Shown here: piece by piece, positions 29,671 to 38,695 of the stretch | Numbering within the stretch: the stretch's first letter is position 1 | Layout: each line of letters starts with the position of its first letter | DNA from: an uncultured Acidobacteriota bacterium | Lineage (GTDB): Bacteria > Acidobacteriota > Blastocatellia > Pyrinomonadales > Pyrinomonadaceae | NCBI GenBank assembly: GCA_902826795.1 | Contig: CADEGD010000001.1 | Coordinates: forward strand, 124,001-188,000 | DNA: 64,000 nucleotides | Reading direction: 5' to 3' | The notes under the pieces: generated by a model | Database searches by the model: none | Told to the model about the DNA's origin: nothing | The model's input: only the letters and a program-made list of their open reading frames with translations | Program-made: the position numbers and the translations under genes

Positions 29671-30996
29671 TTATTTCGTCAACGCACGGCTTATCGCTCG
29701 TCGAAATGCGGATGCCGAAAGGCTGTAGACCTTGACGCCGTTTACAAAGATAGTCGGCGTGCTGTTAACTCCAAGAGCGTTGCCGTCGGCCTGATCCTGT
29801 TTTATCTCGGCGGCGGCCGCAGCGTCGCTAAAGTCTATCTCAAACTGTTTTACGTTTAAACCGAGTTCGGCCGCGAACTTGGTCAGTGAAGCTTTATCGA
29901 GTGAATCCTGATTCCCGTAAAGCTTCTCGGCGAACTCGGTAAATTTACCCTGCTTCGCAGCTGCGTTGGCGGCAAGAGCCGCATTGAAGGCATTTTTGTG
30001 GGTGCTTTCAAGTGGATAGTCGCGGACGACGAGCCGGACCTTCCCGGGAAACTCGGCCATCACCCGTTTTAGTTCAGGGTGCGTTCTGGCACACGCAGGA
30101 CACTGAAAATCGCTAAACATAACGATCGTTACCGGAGCGGACGCCGGGCCAACCGATGGTTCGCCTTCGACCGTTATCGACTGTGCGATGACGGCCGGTC
30201 CCTTGAGCAGTATCTTCACCTGATACTTGGCGAACAACCGGTCCATCAACGCAGATTCGAGCTTCTCGCGTTCCTCGGCAGAAAAGTCTCGGAGTTTATC
30301 GGTAATCTCAGACGCGATGATCGCTCCCGGTTCGACGCTCTTTGCTTTAGCCTCCTCGCCGATCAGTGAGTTCAGTATTGCGATCTCAAGGTCGCCTCGA
30401 ACATGTTCGTAATTGTGATGTTCGAATTCATTCAACTCCAGCCGATTGCGAGTCTCAAAATCTTGTGCCGATATTTGCTTGCCGTTGAGAGTTGCGACGA
30501 CGTCGAGCGGCTTGAGGTCGGGTGCATTGACACTTTTTCCGACGGTATATTTGTACTTGGTCTGAAGCGAAGCGATGAAGTCGCTGACGGCTTTTTGCTC
30601 CGGATCACGACGCAGGAAAAAAACAATATCGTCGCGAACCTCGGCCAGTGGCCGCCCACCAAGCTCCGACTGATTCTGATCGTATACTGCCTGGATTTGA
30701 ACCGCGGTTGGCTGCGCGACTTTCGCTCGCTGAGCTTCGATAAGCTTTGCTGCGGTTGACCCCAAAGCTTTTGCTTCGATTTCCAAGAGATCTTCTGCGA
30801 TCATCTGACCGAAAAGCTGCGAGCGCGTCTCTTCGAGCACTTTCTTTTGATTCGAAAGCTGCGCCTGCGACTCCGAAGACAGATCGGCGGATGTAAAAGT
30901 CTTACCCGTAGCGGTCGCGAGAACGCCTTCGTTCGATTGAGCAAAGGCAAGGCTTGAGAACAGCAATAGTATGATTCCAAGCGATTTAAGCATCAT
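29671..30996 (-). CDS. SurA-like N-terminal domain fused to a DsbA-like thioredoxin
   Basis: This is a 441-residue exported protein. After a signal peptide (about 1-20) comes a helical region with two SurA/parvulin-type segments (about 25-110 and 150-245; LNGKQISAQDFETRNRLELN). The C-terminal third is a thioredoxin of the DsbA/thioredoxin_4 type with C299-P-A-C302 (FSDFQCPACARTHPEL), the cis-proline STPTIFVNG and a closing helix. It could catalyse disulfide formation while holding unfolded clients. I choose the ATG pair at 30993-30996; the frame is open to 31248, but that part overlaps the glycosylase gene and is arginine-rich. Confidence 0.85.
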   Translation of the reverse strand: MMLKSLGIILLLFSSLAFAQSNEGVLATATGKTFTSADLSSESQAQLSNQKKVLEETRSQLFGQMIAEDLLEIEAKALGSTAAKLIEAQRAKVAQPTAVQIQAVYDQNQSELGGRPLAEVRDDIVFFLRRDPEQKAVSDFIASLQTKYKYTVGKSVNAPDLKPLDVVATLNGKQISAQDFETRNRLELNEFEHHNYEHVRGDLEIAILNSLIGEEAKAKSVEPGAIIASEITDKLRDFSAEEREKLESALMDRLFAKYQVKILLKGPAVIAQSITVEGEPSVGPASAPVTIVMFSDFQCPACARTHPELKRVMAEFPGKVRLVVRDYPLESTHKNAFNAALAANAAAKQGKFTEFAEKLYGNQDSLDKASLTKFAAELGLNVKQFEIDFSDAAAAAEIKQDQADGNALGVNSTPTIFVNGVKVYSLSASAFRRAISRALTK

Positions 30997-31040
30997 GGAA
31001 ATTGTAGCAAATCGCCTGCGGTGGCAGTATCTGTTTAAAC

Positions 31041-31700
31041 ATGGGAGACAGGCTGGAACAAAGCTGGTATCAAACCGAAGAGACGAGCGCGGCCGCGAAG
31101 GAAATGCTCGGTAAACTGCTGGTCGTCTCGGATGAAAATGGAGAACGCGTAGCCGGAATGATCGTCGAGGTCGAGGCTTATTGCGGCGTGACAGACCGGG
31201 CCGCGCACAGCTACGGCGGACGACGAACCGCTCGCAACGAGGTGACATACGGCCCCGGCGGCCACGCGTACGTTTTCTTTATCTACGGAATGTACTTCCA
31301 GCTAAATGTAGTGCTCGGTCCCGTCGATCACCCGCATGTTTTGCTGATCCGAGCTATCGAGCCAGTTGAGGGCATCGAGATAATGCGCGACCGTCGTGGC
31401 ATGTCGGAACGGGAAGCGGTAGCGACCGAGTCATCAAGGATCAGACCGAAGGATACCAACCTCACCTCCGGCCCAGGTAAACTCTGCATCGCTCTCGGCA
31501 TCGACCGGTCGTACAACGGTGACGATCTTGTCGAAGGCAGCCGCGTCTGGATCGAAGATCACCGCTCATTCACCGAAGACGAGATCGCCGTCGGCAAACG
31601 CATCGGTATCGACTACGCCGGCGAGGATGCGGATCTTCCTTGGAGATTTTGGGTGAAAGGGAATCAATACGTGAGCAAGCCTCGTGTGCCTGCCGGGTGA
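31041..31700 (+). CDS. DNA-3-methyladenine glycosylase (AAG/MPG type)
   Basis: This base-excision repair enzyme of 219 residues removes alkylated purines. The family core is clear: IVEVEAY with catalytic E45, RAAHSYGGRRTARN, YGPGGHAYVFFIYGMYFQLN and SGPGKLCIALGI. Length is typical. It diverges from the DsbA-fusion gene (44 bases) and is followed closely by the aminotransferase, whose likely ATG lies 23 bases downstream. Confidence 0.95.
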   Translation: MGDRLEQSWYQTEETSAAAKEMLGKLLVVSDENGERVAGMIVEVEAYCGVTDRAAHSYGGRRTARNEVTYGPGGHAYVFFIYGMYFQLNVVLGPVDHPHVLLIRAIEPVEGIEIMRDRRGMSEREAVATESSRIRPKDTNLTSGPGKLCIALGIDRSYNGDDLVEGSRVWIEDHRSFTEDEIAVGKRIGIDYAGEDADLPWRFWVKGNQYVSKPRVPAG

Positions 31701-31722
31701 GAAATTGCTATTCTATTCGCTT

Positions 31723-32886
31723 ATGACCGAAGCAAAAGTTAAGAAGGTGAAGCCGGATATTCGTGCGATCACGCGTCTTGTACCGCCCAGCGGTAACCTC
31801 GTTCAGGGGCAATCGGAACTGCCGATCGATCCTCAGTTGGCGAAGGAAGTGGCTAATATTATCGCCGCGAGCCGTAACCATTACGGCGGCAGCGAGGGCG
31901 ACGAAACGCTGCGGAATGCGGTCGCCGAGAAGATCAAGCGATACAACAACATCGATATCGACGTCGACGCTCGGCCATTCGAAGTGATGGTGACGAACGG
32001 CGGTACGGGAGCGCTGATCGGTATCGCACAGGCATACCTGAGAGGAAAGTCGGCATTGGTTTTCGAACCATATTATCCATATCACCGACGCATCCTCGAA
32101 GAGTTTGGCGGCAAGACCGAGACGTTCGAGCTGGACGAGAAGCTGCAGTTTGAGAAAGACGCTTTGCTTGCTCGGGCAAAGGAATTAAAGGACCGCAGCG
32201 AATATCCGCTAAAAGCTATCATCGTTTGTTCGCCGGCGAACCCGAGCGGAAAAGTTCTCTCGCAAACCGAACTCGAAGCGATCGCCGACATAGCCAAGGA
32301 ACTCGACCTGCTCGTCATTTCAGACGAGGTTTATGAGCATTACGTCACCGGCGAGAATCCTCATACGCCGATCGCATCGCTGCCCGATATGCGCGAGCGG
32401 ACGATCACGGTCAACTCGTTCTCGAAGTCGTGGAATATCTCAGGCTGGCGGCTGGGATATGCATACGGCAAAGGCGAGCTGATCGCGCCGATCAACAATG
32501 CCGCAAACGTCATCTACGTTTGCCCGGCGACTCCGCTGCAGGCGGCTCTTGCGAAGGTGCTGATGGCCGACGGCGATTATTACACGAAGCTTCGCGACAA
32601 GTTCGATGCCAAGCGTCAGTCGTTCGGCGACGGGCTGGAGGGACTCGGATTCGACCTCTACGACTCGGGGTCTGCGTTCTACATCTGGGCCCGCATCCCC
32701 GAAGGCCACAATGACGCCATCGAATTCAACGAAATGCTCATGCGCGACGCCGGTGTCGGCATGACGCCCGGATCCGCATTCGCCGATACCGATACGTGGG
32801 ATCCGTACGTCCGCATTTGCATCGCCCGCGAAGATCAGGTGCTGGAAGGTGCGATGGAGAAATTACACTCTGTGTTGGCGAGGTAG
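31723..32886 (+). CDS. Class I/II PLP-dependent aminotransferase
   Basis: This is a 387-residue fold-type I aminotransferase. The PLP lysine lies in SFSKSWNISGWRLGY; SPANPSGKV, SDEVYEHY and the C-terminal arginine in PYVRICIA are also typical. The start ATG at 31723 is favoured over an upstream in-frame codon that overlaps the glycosylase. The substrate is open: aspartate, aromatic or branched-chain amino acids are all possible, and a role as the succinyl-DAP aminotransferase missing from this window is only a guess. Confidence 0.88.
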   Translation: MTEAKVKKVKPDIRAITRLVPPSGNLVQGQSELPIDPQLAKEVANIIAASRNHYGGSEGDETLRNAVAEKIKRYNNIDIDVDARPFEVMVTNGGTGALIGIAQAYLRGKSALVFEPYYPYHRRILEEFGGKTETFELDEKLQFEKDALLARAKELKDRSEYPLKAIIVCSPANPSGKVLSQTELEAIADIAKELDLLVISDEVYEHYVTGENPHTPIASLPDMRERTITVNSFSKSWNISGWRLGYAYGKGELIAPINNAANVIYVCPATPLQAALAKVLMADGDYYTKLRDKFDAKRQSFGDGLEGLGFDLYDSGSAFYIWARIPEGHNDAIEFNEMLMRDAGVGMTPGSAFADTDTWDPYVRICIAREDQVLEGAMEKLHSVLAR

Positions 32887-32888
32887 TC

Positions 32889-33422
32889 ATGACATCGAAG
32901 TTATTGAGGTTAGTTCTTGTCTATTCCGCACTCGTTGTGTCAGCATCCGGGCAGGGTGACGCGGCGGATTCGGATGCGTCTCGCTTTGCCGGCAAATGGG
33001 TGCTTGCGGAAGTGCGTCAGATCCCCGGCAAGCGCAACCTCCCGTTGTCGAGAGATGATTCGAAGCTAAAGATCGAGATGGATATTCGTGTTTCAGGAAA
33101 CGAGCTGTATGTTGATGAGAAATCGGACCCATATTCACGCTCGCCGAAATATTTTCTCGACGGAAGAGGAGAAAAGAATCCGGGCTTTACCGCAGGTTTT
33201 GTATACGAAACGGTAACCAAATTCAGTAACGGAAAGATCGTGATCGAACGCCGGCTTGAGGGTTTTGGGCCTGACTCTCAGGTCGATGAACAAGAGTGGA
33301 GCTTATCCCCAGATGGCAAGCAGCTTGAGATCCTTACGCGCACGACAAACGGCCGCAGCCGCGTAATGGCGGGCCGGGGCATCGAAACTGCAAGGCCGAC
33401 GCAGATTTTCAAACGAATCTAG
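32889..33422 (+). CDS. Secreted protein of unknown function, lipocalin-like size
   Basis: This 177-residue protein has a signal peptide (about 1-25) and a beta-rich body (FAGKWVLAEVRQIPG, IEMDIRVSGNELYVDEK, VDEQEWSLSPDGKQLEIL). The pattern of a short strand opening with KW and repeated strands resembles lipocalin-like or DUF-type periplasmic barrels, but I cannot name a family. It begins two bases after the aminotransferase stop, so it is probably cotranscribed with it. Confidence 0.65.
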   Translation: MTSKLLRLVLVYSALVVSASGQGDAADSDASRFAGKWVLAEVRQIPGKRNLPLSRDDSKLKIEMDIRVSGNELYVDEKSDPYSRSPKYFLDGRGEKNPGFTAGFVYETVTKFSNGKIVIERRLEGFGPDSQVDEQEWSLSPDGKQLEILTRTTNGRSRVMAGRGIETARPTQIFKRI

Positions 33423-33505
33423 TAACCTATTTCGGCGACTTTTGACGAATTTCCCGTCCGTCCTGGCCTAAAGTGATCCGAAATGCTTCGGGCAAAACTT
33501 TTATT

Positions 33506-33543
33506 AAAGACCGTCCACCTCATAACGGGTGGCCGGTCTTTTT
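33506..33543 (+). terminator. Strong rho-independent terminator
   Basis: AAAGACCG-TCCACC (33506-33519) pairs with GGGTGG-CCGGTCTT (33527-33540) around a 7-base loop, followed by TTT. It ends the transcript of the aminotransferase and the secreted protein and isolates the metallopeptidase gene, which has its own ribosome-binding site 60 bases on. Confidence 0.85.
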
Positions 33544-33608
33544 AGATGATCTGCCGGATTGTCATTTTGCCGGTCAACCGAAATCGGAAGATTTTGGAGG
33601 ATCTAACT

Positions 33609-34073
33609 ATGATGTTCTTCGGAGACGGCCAATTCCCAAAATGCGCAAGCTATATGCGGTCAAGGATCGTCGGTTTGTCGAAAACTTCCAAGGTCTATTC
33701 CGCGTTGGTCGAATGCATAGAGGACGAAAAGTTAGTCAAACTTGCCTTGGGTGCAGGAACTTATCCTCGATTGATGATCGAAAAAATAGTGAAGGGCTAT
33801 AAGGTTATTGATGGTATCTATCAAGGTGAATGCGATAAGTCAAAACTCAATTATATCTACGTTCACACTCGTGTCGCTGAAGGTTTTGAAGAATTTAACC
33901 ACTCCTATCCGCCGTATTTCGAAAAGGTCGTTCTCCACGAAACGGTCCATTGGGGGCGCCATCTCGCCGGGTTGCCCGGAGAGATCAACGGACGAGAAGC
34001 AGGCAGTTGGTTCGAGCATCTCGCATACAACACCCCGTACAAATGGCACGGCGACGTGAAGTGCCCTACCTAG
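33609..34073 (+). CDS. Zincin-type metallopeptidase resembling polymorphic toxin domain Tox-MPTase3
   Basis: This is a 154-residue protein with H110-E111-x2-H114 (LHETVHWGRH) and a downstream acidic cluster (GEINGREAGSWFE) that could supply the third zinc ligand. The HExxHxG core and the E-G-S-x-F-E pattern resemble the metallopeptidase-toxin-3 group of polymorphic toxins. No secretion leader, adhesin or RHS repeats are fused to it. ATG 33609 has GGAGG at 33596-33600. A terminator-like hairpin follows. It could be an orphan toxin cassette or a housekeeping peptidase; family membership is tentative. Confidence 0.6.
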   Translation: MMFFGDGQFPKCASYMRSRIVGLSKTSKVYSALVECIEDEKLVKLALGAGTYPRLMIEKIVKGYKVIDGIYQGECDKSKLNYIYVHTRVAEGFEEFNHSYPPYFEKVVLHETVHWGRHLAGLPGEINGREAGSWFEHLAYNTPYKWHGDVKCPT

Positions 34074-34103
34074 ATCTTTGCCGATCAACTAATCATTCTC
34101 GCG

Positions 34104-34147
34104 GCCACGTTTTTTGAACGCACGTTTAAAGAGACGTGGCTTTCGTT
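34104..34147. terminator. Hairpin between convergent genes
   Basis: GCCACGT (34104-34110) pairs with ACGTGGC (34134-34140), with TTTTTT in the loop and TTTCGTTTT after the stem. It separates the metallopeptidase gene from the convergent secreted-protein gene. Confidence 0.6.
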
Positions 34148-34150
34148 TTC

Positions 34151-35188
34151 TCAGAAACATTCGCCCGCAATCGTCACGAACTTCTGACTTTGTTTGTGGC
34201 CATAGCCTTCACCGTGCCAGAGCCTCAGTGAGTCGGTCAAAGATCGGAACTTATCTTGCGAGCTTGCGGGATATGCGGAACGCCATTGAGGACAACTTCG
34301 CTTTCGCACAATTCCGCGGATCGAAGATCGAAGCCCGGGAATATACAGCGAGGGATTTAAAGCCTCGTTCAAGTGATCCGAAATGAACGGCCGAAGGAGT
34401 AGTTCCTCGGAAATGCCGGCATCATTCAATCTCCACTGGTTATCTTTCAACGTCAAGGTTGGCGGCCGGTCAAGGATTCCGACCGTGATAGGCCTTGTCA
34501 ATCCTTCATAGAATCGCATGCCGACCATATTCGCAAACAGGTCCGCGTTCGAGAAGACGGCGCCGACCATGGTGCCATAGTAAGTGTTTTCGGTCATTCG
34601 TCCCCAAGAAATAGCCTTCGCCTCTGCCGCCTGAAGCGGTAATCCCTTCGCTCTATATCTTTCCGCGATGCGGTGATACTGGTATCCCTGCTGAAAGAAA
34701 TGAGCGATCTTGTCGGTTCCGAGATGAACTCCGTAGATGTTTACGGTCGGGCTGATGGTCAGATAGTCGGTTGGTATCCAGACGTAGATTGAGTCTCGAT
34801 AATTGGTCTTGTATCTCGCTGGCTGTGCTCGGAATTTGTGAGAGTTGATCCAATCCCCAGCCTTCGCGAACGCGATGATCCCATAGCCGAGTTCGTCATA
34901 GACCGCTCGCTCGATTGCAGCCGCCGACCGCAGATGCTCAAGCCGCTTCCTCGCGTTAGTCCGCTCACAACTCTGCCGCTCAAGACACGCCATCTCCGTA
35001 AGGATCTTCGCGTTTACTTTACCCACAGCTTTTTGCAGATTCTCGACCGTATACTCGTAAACTTCCGGCCCGATATCCGTCAGCGGCACCGGCGGCAGAT
35101 TGAATTGGTCAGTCTCAAACCCCACTCCTCGATCGGGATTCATGACGAGCGCGAGAAGGACTGCAATTGTGGTGAAAGTTTTGATCAT
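34151..35188 (-). CDS. Secreted protein of unknown function
   Basis: This 345-residue exported protein has a signal peptide (about 1-20). A conserved-looking centre GVHLGTDKIAHFFQQGYQYH recalls membrane-associated proteins with a DK-x-x-H-F motif such as YfiM-like lipoproteins; a second histidine cluster RLWHGEGYGHK lies near the C-terminus. Four or more cysteines could form disulfides. No enzymatic family is recognised. It stands alone between a terminator and a divergent start region. Confidence 0.65.
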   Translation of the reverse strand: MIKTFTTIAVLLALVMNPDRGVGFETDQFNLPPVPLTDIGPEVYEYTVENLQKAVGKVNAKILTEMACLERQSCERTNARKRLEHLRSAAAIERAVYDELGYGIIAFAKAGDWINSHKFRAQPARYKTNYRDSIYVWIPTDYLTISPTVNIYGVHLGTDKIAHFFQQGYQYHRIAERYRAKGLPLQAAEAKAISWGRMTENTYYGTMVGAVFSNADLFANMVGMRFYEGLTRPITVGILDRPPTLTLKDNQWRLNDAGISEELLLRPFISDHLNEALNPSLYIPGLRSSIRGIVRKRSCPQWRSAYPASSQDKFRSLTDSLRLWHGEGYGHKQSQKFVTIAGECF

Positions 35189-35253
35189 CTTGACTTTGAC
35201 CAGTCAGATTCTAGCATCCTCGTTCAGCCTTAGCGTTTGCTAGAATAGGTTTG

Positions 35254-35583
35254 GTGGTCAGCTTAAGTGACAGATATGCGCTCGCAGTTCATCTAGCTAT
35301 TGCGGAAAAACTGCGCTCAACGCCGGAAGAAGTTTTAAGGATCGCTAACCGAAATCTGGACCGATGGATAAGCAGTGGCGATTTTGACCGCTCTGAGATG
35401 GTTACTTTGCAGGAGTGGAAAGAGATTTTAGAAAGTAACGGTCCCGACGAAATAGCGAATCTTATAACTTCTCGGACAGACGAAGGCCAACGCCTTCGTT
35501 CTTCGTCGCCTTTCGTCGGAATACTTACTTACGAAGAGCGCGACAGGACTTGGAGTGAGTGTGCGGAAATCGGCCTTGCGTAA
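35254..35583 (+). CDS. Small partner protein of a DUF6036-type gene pair
   Basis: This soluble protein of 109 residues starts at GTG 35254 (a TTG three bases before is also in frame). It has a helical N-terminus (DRYALAVHLAIAEKLRSTPE), WKEILESNGPDEIANLI and a C-terminal LRSSSPFVGILTYEER. I recall such small proteins directly preceding DUF6036 nucleotidyltransferase-like genes; the pair would then resemble a toxin-antitoxin or regulatory unit. The downstream gene overlaps its 3' end by 29 bases. The function is not established. Confidence 0.6.
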   Translation: MVSLSDRYALAVHLAIAEKLRSTPEEVLRIANRNLDRWISSGDFDRSEMVTLQEWKEILESNGPDEIANLITSRTDEGQRLRSSSPFVGILTYEERDRTWSECAEIGLA

Positions 35584-36156
35584 TCTCATAGCGGAGTTTT
35601 CCAAGCTCTATGGAAGCGAACTTCCGATAATCGTTGGTTTCAGGCGCTCTTCGCTGTCACTGACGATCTTCCGGAAGTTGCGAGGCGATCTATCGAATGT
35701 GATTTTTTGTTTGCGCCGGGCAAAATGCATTTGCGTGACCAGATCGAAAAAGAGCTGGGTATTCAGAGCGATTTTCGGGTCGAACACGGTTACTACGCGG
35801 ACGGGCTAGGCATCGCGACCGTGACCTTGCCGGAAGGATGGGAAGATCGTCTCACGCCATTGAAAGATGAGAACGGGATCACCGTAGCCAACTGCGTTGA
35901 GCTTTACGACGTTGCGTCGGCAAAGCTGGCCGCCGGTCGTGAGAAGGACCATGAGTTTCTTAAGAGTCTGATACTTTCGGATTCGCTAGATTTTCAGATG
36001 CTCCTGGATCGCTTCATTCTCCTTCGCGACAAAGTTGAGAACGATACACTTCTGATCAGACTCAGAAAGTTCGTCGACGCTCTTTCGAAAGAACGCACTT
36101 ATTTCAAACACCAGATCGATACGCTCAATAGTTACATTCGAAAGACTAAGTTTTAG
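35555..36156 (+). pseudogene. DUF6036-like nucleotidyltransferase with one frameshift
   Basis: The first 28 residues (from GTG 35555, ending LPIIVG) and the remaining part are in different frames. Adding one base at about 35639 joins them as GSQALFAVTDDLPEVARRS, the expected nucleotidyltransferase-like opening. The long part then reads HGYYADGLGIATVTLPEGW, ANCVELYDVASAKLAAGREK and continues to the stop at 36156, with a helical tail. Members of this family look like inactive or minimal nucleotidyltransferases. The single lost base may be an assembly error, because the rest of the frame is intact. Confidence 0.7.
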
Positions 36157-36163
36157 ATATCGT

Positions 36164-37570
36164 ATGCACTATCACTTGATCGGAATTTGCGGGACGGCGA
36201 TGGCGTCGCTTGCGGGAATGCTGCAGGCACGCGGACACAAGGTTACGGGATCGGACCAGAACGTGTATCCGCCGATGTCGACGCAGCTCGAGGAACTCGG
36301 CATCGAGATAATGACCGGCTACAGGGCCGAGAATACCGACTTGTCGCGAGACATCACGGTCGTCGGCAACACGATAATGCGCGGGAATCCCGAGCTTGAA
36401 GAGGTAATGAACCGAAAGCTGGTATACCGTTCGCAGGCCGAAACTGTGCGTGAAGAATTCATCCGCGGGCGGCGGTCGTTGGTTGTCGCAGGAACGCACG
36501 GCAAGACGACGACGACGAGCATTGCCGCGTGGGTTTGCGAGGTCGGCGGGCTCGACCCGACGTTTCTCGTCGGCGGCGTCGTGCAGAATTTCGGCCAGAG
36601 CTTTCGCGTGACTGACAGTGACTACTTCGTCATCGAAGGCGACGAATATGACACGGCTTTCTTCGACAAAAAGCCAAAATTTATGTCGTATTTGCCGGAG
36701 ATCGCGATCGTTAACAATATTGAATTTGACCACGCAGACATCTATAAAGACCTCGACGCGATCAAGTGGCAGTTCTCGCGGCTGATGAACGTTGTGCCCG
36801 GCAACGGACGGCTCATCTGCGGAGTGGATTCGCCCGTCGTCGTCGACGTTCTCGATCAGATGAAAGGGAAGTTGTTCACCACCGTCGAGACCTTTGGAGT
36901 CGGGCCGGATGCGAAATGGCAAGCCCGTGATATCTCGCTCGACGCAGACAAAACACGTTTTAGCGTTTATTGCGAAGACAGGCATTGGGCCGATTTTTCA
37001 ACCCATATGATCGGCGATTTTAACATCCGCAACTGCTTGGCGGTTATCATCGCGGCGGACGCTTGGGGAATTTCAGAGGAAAAGATCCAGGCAGCTTTCG
37101 ACACGTTCAAGTCGGTCAAGCGTCGGATGGAAGTCCGAGGGATCGAACGCGGTGTGACCGTCATCGACGACTTCGCTCATCACCCGACCGCGGTAGATGA
37201 GACGTTGCGTGCTTTGCGGCAACGCTATGCCGACAATCGCTTAATCGCCGTCTTCGAACCACGTTCGCGTTCGTCGCGGCTGTCGATATTCGAAGACCGC
37301 TACAAGGACGCCTTCGTCCACGCCGACCACGTGATAATCGCCGGCGTTTTCAACGTCGAGGATGCAAAAACTTACGGGGACGTGATGAACGTCCAACGCC
37401 TCGTCGCCAACATCGGAGCGACTGGCAAACCTGCCGAAACCCTCGAAAACGCCGACGCGATCATCGAAAGGCTCTCGCCAGATCTCAAGCAAGGCGATGT
37501 CGTTGCGATCATGTCGAACGGCGGCTTCGGCGGCATCCACGAAAAACTTCTCAACGTTCTCCGGACGTAA
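36164..37570 (+). CDS. mpl: UDP-MurNAc:tripeptide ligase Mpl (murein recycling)
   Basis: Mpl joins recovered L-Ala-gamma-D-Glu-meso-DAP to UDP-MurNAc. The 468-residue protein has the Mur ligase layout: N-terminal Rossmann domain (IGICGTAMASLAGMLQARGH), ATP-binding P-loop GTHGKTTTTS, central NNIEFDHADIY and C-terminal DDFAHHPTAVDETL. Spacing and the MHYHLIGICGTAM start separate it from MurC. It implies DAP-type peptidoglycan, matching the DAP genes later in the window. It begins seven bases after the DUF6036 stop. Confidence 0.95.
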   Translation: MHYHLIGICGTAMASLAGMLQARGHKVTGSDQNVYPPMSTQLEELGIEIMTGYRAENTDLSRDITVVGNTIMRGNPELEEVMNRKLVYRSQAETVREEFIRGRRSLVVAGTHGKTTTTSIAAWVCEVGGLDPTFLVGGVVQNFGQSFRVTDSDYFVIEGDEYDTAFFDKKPKFMSYLPEIAIVNNIEFDHADIYKDLDAIKWQFSRLMNVVPGNGRLICGVDSPVVVDVLDQMKGKLFTTVETFGVGPDAKWQARDISLDADKTRFSVYCEDRHWADFSTHMIGDFNIRNCLAVIIAADAWGISEEKIQAAFDTFKSVKRRMEVRGIERGVTVIDDFAHHPTAVDETLRALRQRYADNRLIAVFEPRSRSSRLSIFEDRYKDAFVHADHVIIAGVFNVEDAKTYGDVMNVQRLVANIGATGKPAETLENADAIIERLSPDLKQGDVVAIMSNGGFGGIHEKLLNVLRT

Positions 37571-37680
37571 AAACAAATCGACCTGCTCGGGCTGTTGTCC
37601 GAATTATCGTCCCGTTTCCGTTAACTTCAATGGCTGCGTTCAAAGCGCCGGCCATTTCGCATTTATAACGGAGAAAGAAG

Positions 37681-37881
37681 ATGTCAGTAATAATTCCAGA
37701 TAGAACTTTGATGAAGCTAAAATCAGCAAAACCTATGGCCCAAAAGTTTGCAGCCGCAGTAGGCCGCAACCGAAACGCGTGGACACCTGCCCAGCTTGAG
37801 CAGCTCTCACTGATCTACGACATTCTAACGGAAACGCACGATGCTCTGGTTAATCTCGTCGAGGCAAACACTCCGCGCTAG
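37681..37881 (+). CDS. Small hypothetical protein, 66 residues
   Basis: This small basic/helical protein (TPAQLEQLSLIYDILTETHD in the second half) has a purine-rich GGAGAAAG ribosome-binding site six bases before ATG 37681. The 110 bases between it and mpl carry nothing else. No domain is recognised. It ends two bases before the convergent DUF488 gene. Confidence 0.55.
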   Translation: MSVIIPDRTLMKLKSAKPMAQKFAAAVGRNRNAWTPAQLEQLSLIYDILTETHDALVNLVEANTPR

Positions 37882-37883
37882 GT

Positions 37884-38348
37884 TCACCAGATGGACGGCA
37901 CGACCGATTCATCGATCTCGATGGAGCGGCCGTCCGGCAAGATGTGGATGATATTTGTGACGCCTCGTGTCCGTAGCATCGGTGAAAGCATTCCGACGCG
38001 GTGGCAATTCGCCCTCGGGATTTTATGATTCGACAGCGGCTGCGATTCCGAACACATCAGCACCGTCGAGAGGTCCGACGCGATCTCGACGATCCGGTCC
38101 ACCCCACGCTCCAAATCCTCCGGCTTCGGCCTCGTCTTCCCACCCGTCTCGGGCAAATGCTCGTACCCTATCCCATTCTCCGCCAACAATTCCCGCAACA
38201 CCCCACCATTGAACTGCGGCCACCTCGACCTCGCCACGCTCCGCACGTCGCAAAGAAACTCGATCTCGTACTGTTTTAGCAGCTCAAAAAAGTAATTGAA
38301 CGCATGACGGCCGTGGCCTATGGTGTAAATGGCACAATGCTTCCTCAT
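37884..38348 (-). CDS. DUF488-family protein
   Basis: This is a 154-residue cytoplasmic protein. The family signature is IYTIGHGRHAFNYFFELLKQ, CDVRSVARSRWPQFN and YEHLPETGGKTR; a cysteine in VLMCSESQP lies where the family has CxE. The role of DUF488 is not established. It is the last gene of a three-gene unit with four-base overlaps behind the synthetase. Confidence 0.85.
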   Translation of the reverse strand: MRKHCAIYTIGHGRHAFNYFFELLKQYEIEFLCDVRSVARSRWPQFNGGVLRELLAENGIGYEHLPETGGKTRPKPEDLERGVDRIVEIASDLSTVLMCSESQPLSNHKIPRANCHRVGMLSPMLRTRGVTNIIHILPDGRSIEIDESVVPSIW

Positions 38349-38695
38349 ACGGGGATGGCACTAGAGCCGCTCCAGTAGCGAAACTCAAGAGTTTCTTCGT
38401 CTGGTTTATATTTAATTTCCTCTTCTACATTTAGCTCATCAGTCACCCAAGCATTTGTAATTTTTCCGTTTATCCTGCTCACTACGATAGTTAACTGATC
38501 GTTAAGAAGTTGGTCGACGAATTTACGCACCGCCGCTTCCTGCGGCAATGCTTCTCCTAAATAAAGCAAATCGCCGTGTGTGTGCCATTCAAACCCGTCA
38601 AAACCTACGCTGTAATCCGGCGTCAAACTACTACCATCGATATCAACTATCAGCGTCAAGGCACCGTCACTGGTTGGATGTTCTTCTAAAGTCAT
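38345..38695 (-). CDS. Hypothetical protein, 116 residues
   Basis: This is a beta-rich acidic protein without recognised motifs ([33 protein letters not shown]). It overlaps the synthetase stop by four bases upstream (38692-38695) and the DUF488 start by four bases downstream (38345-38348), so it is translated in step with both. Confidence 0.65.
   Translation of the reverse strand: MTLEEHPTSDGALTLIVDIDGSSLTPDYSVGFDGFEWHTHGDLLYLGEALPQEAAVRKFVDQLLNDQLTIVVSRINGKITNAWVTDELNVEEEIKYKPDEETLEFRYWSGSSAIPV

Noticed and set aside
30997..31248. 84-residue arginine-rich extension of the DsbA fusion
   Set aside because: It is the shadow of the glycosylase gene on the other strand.
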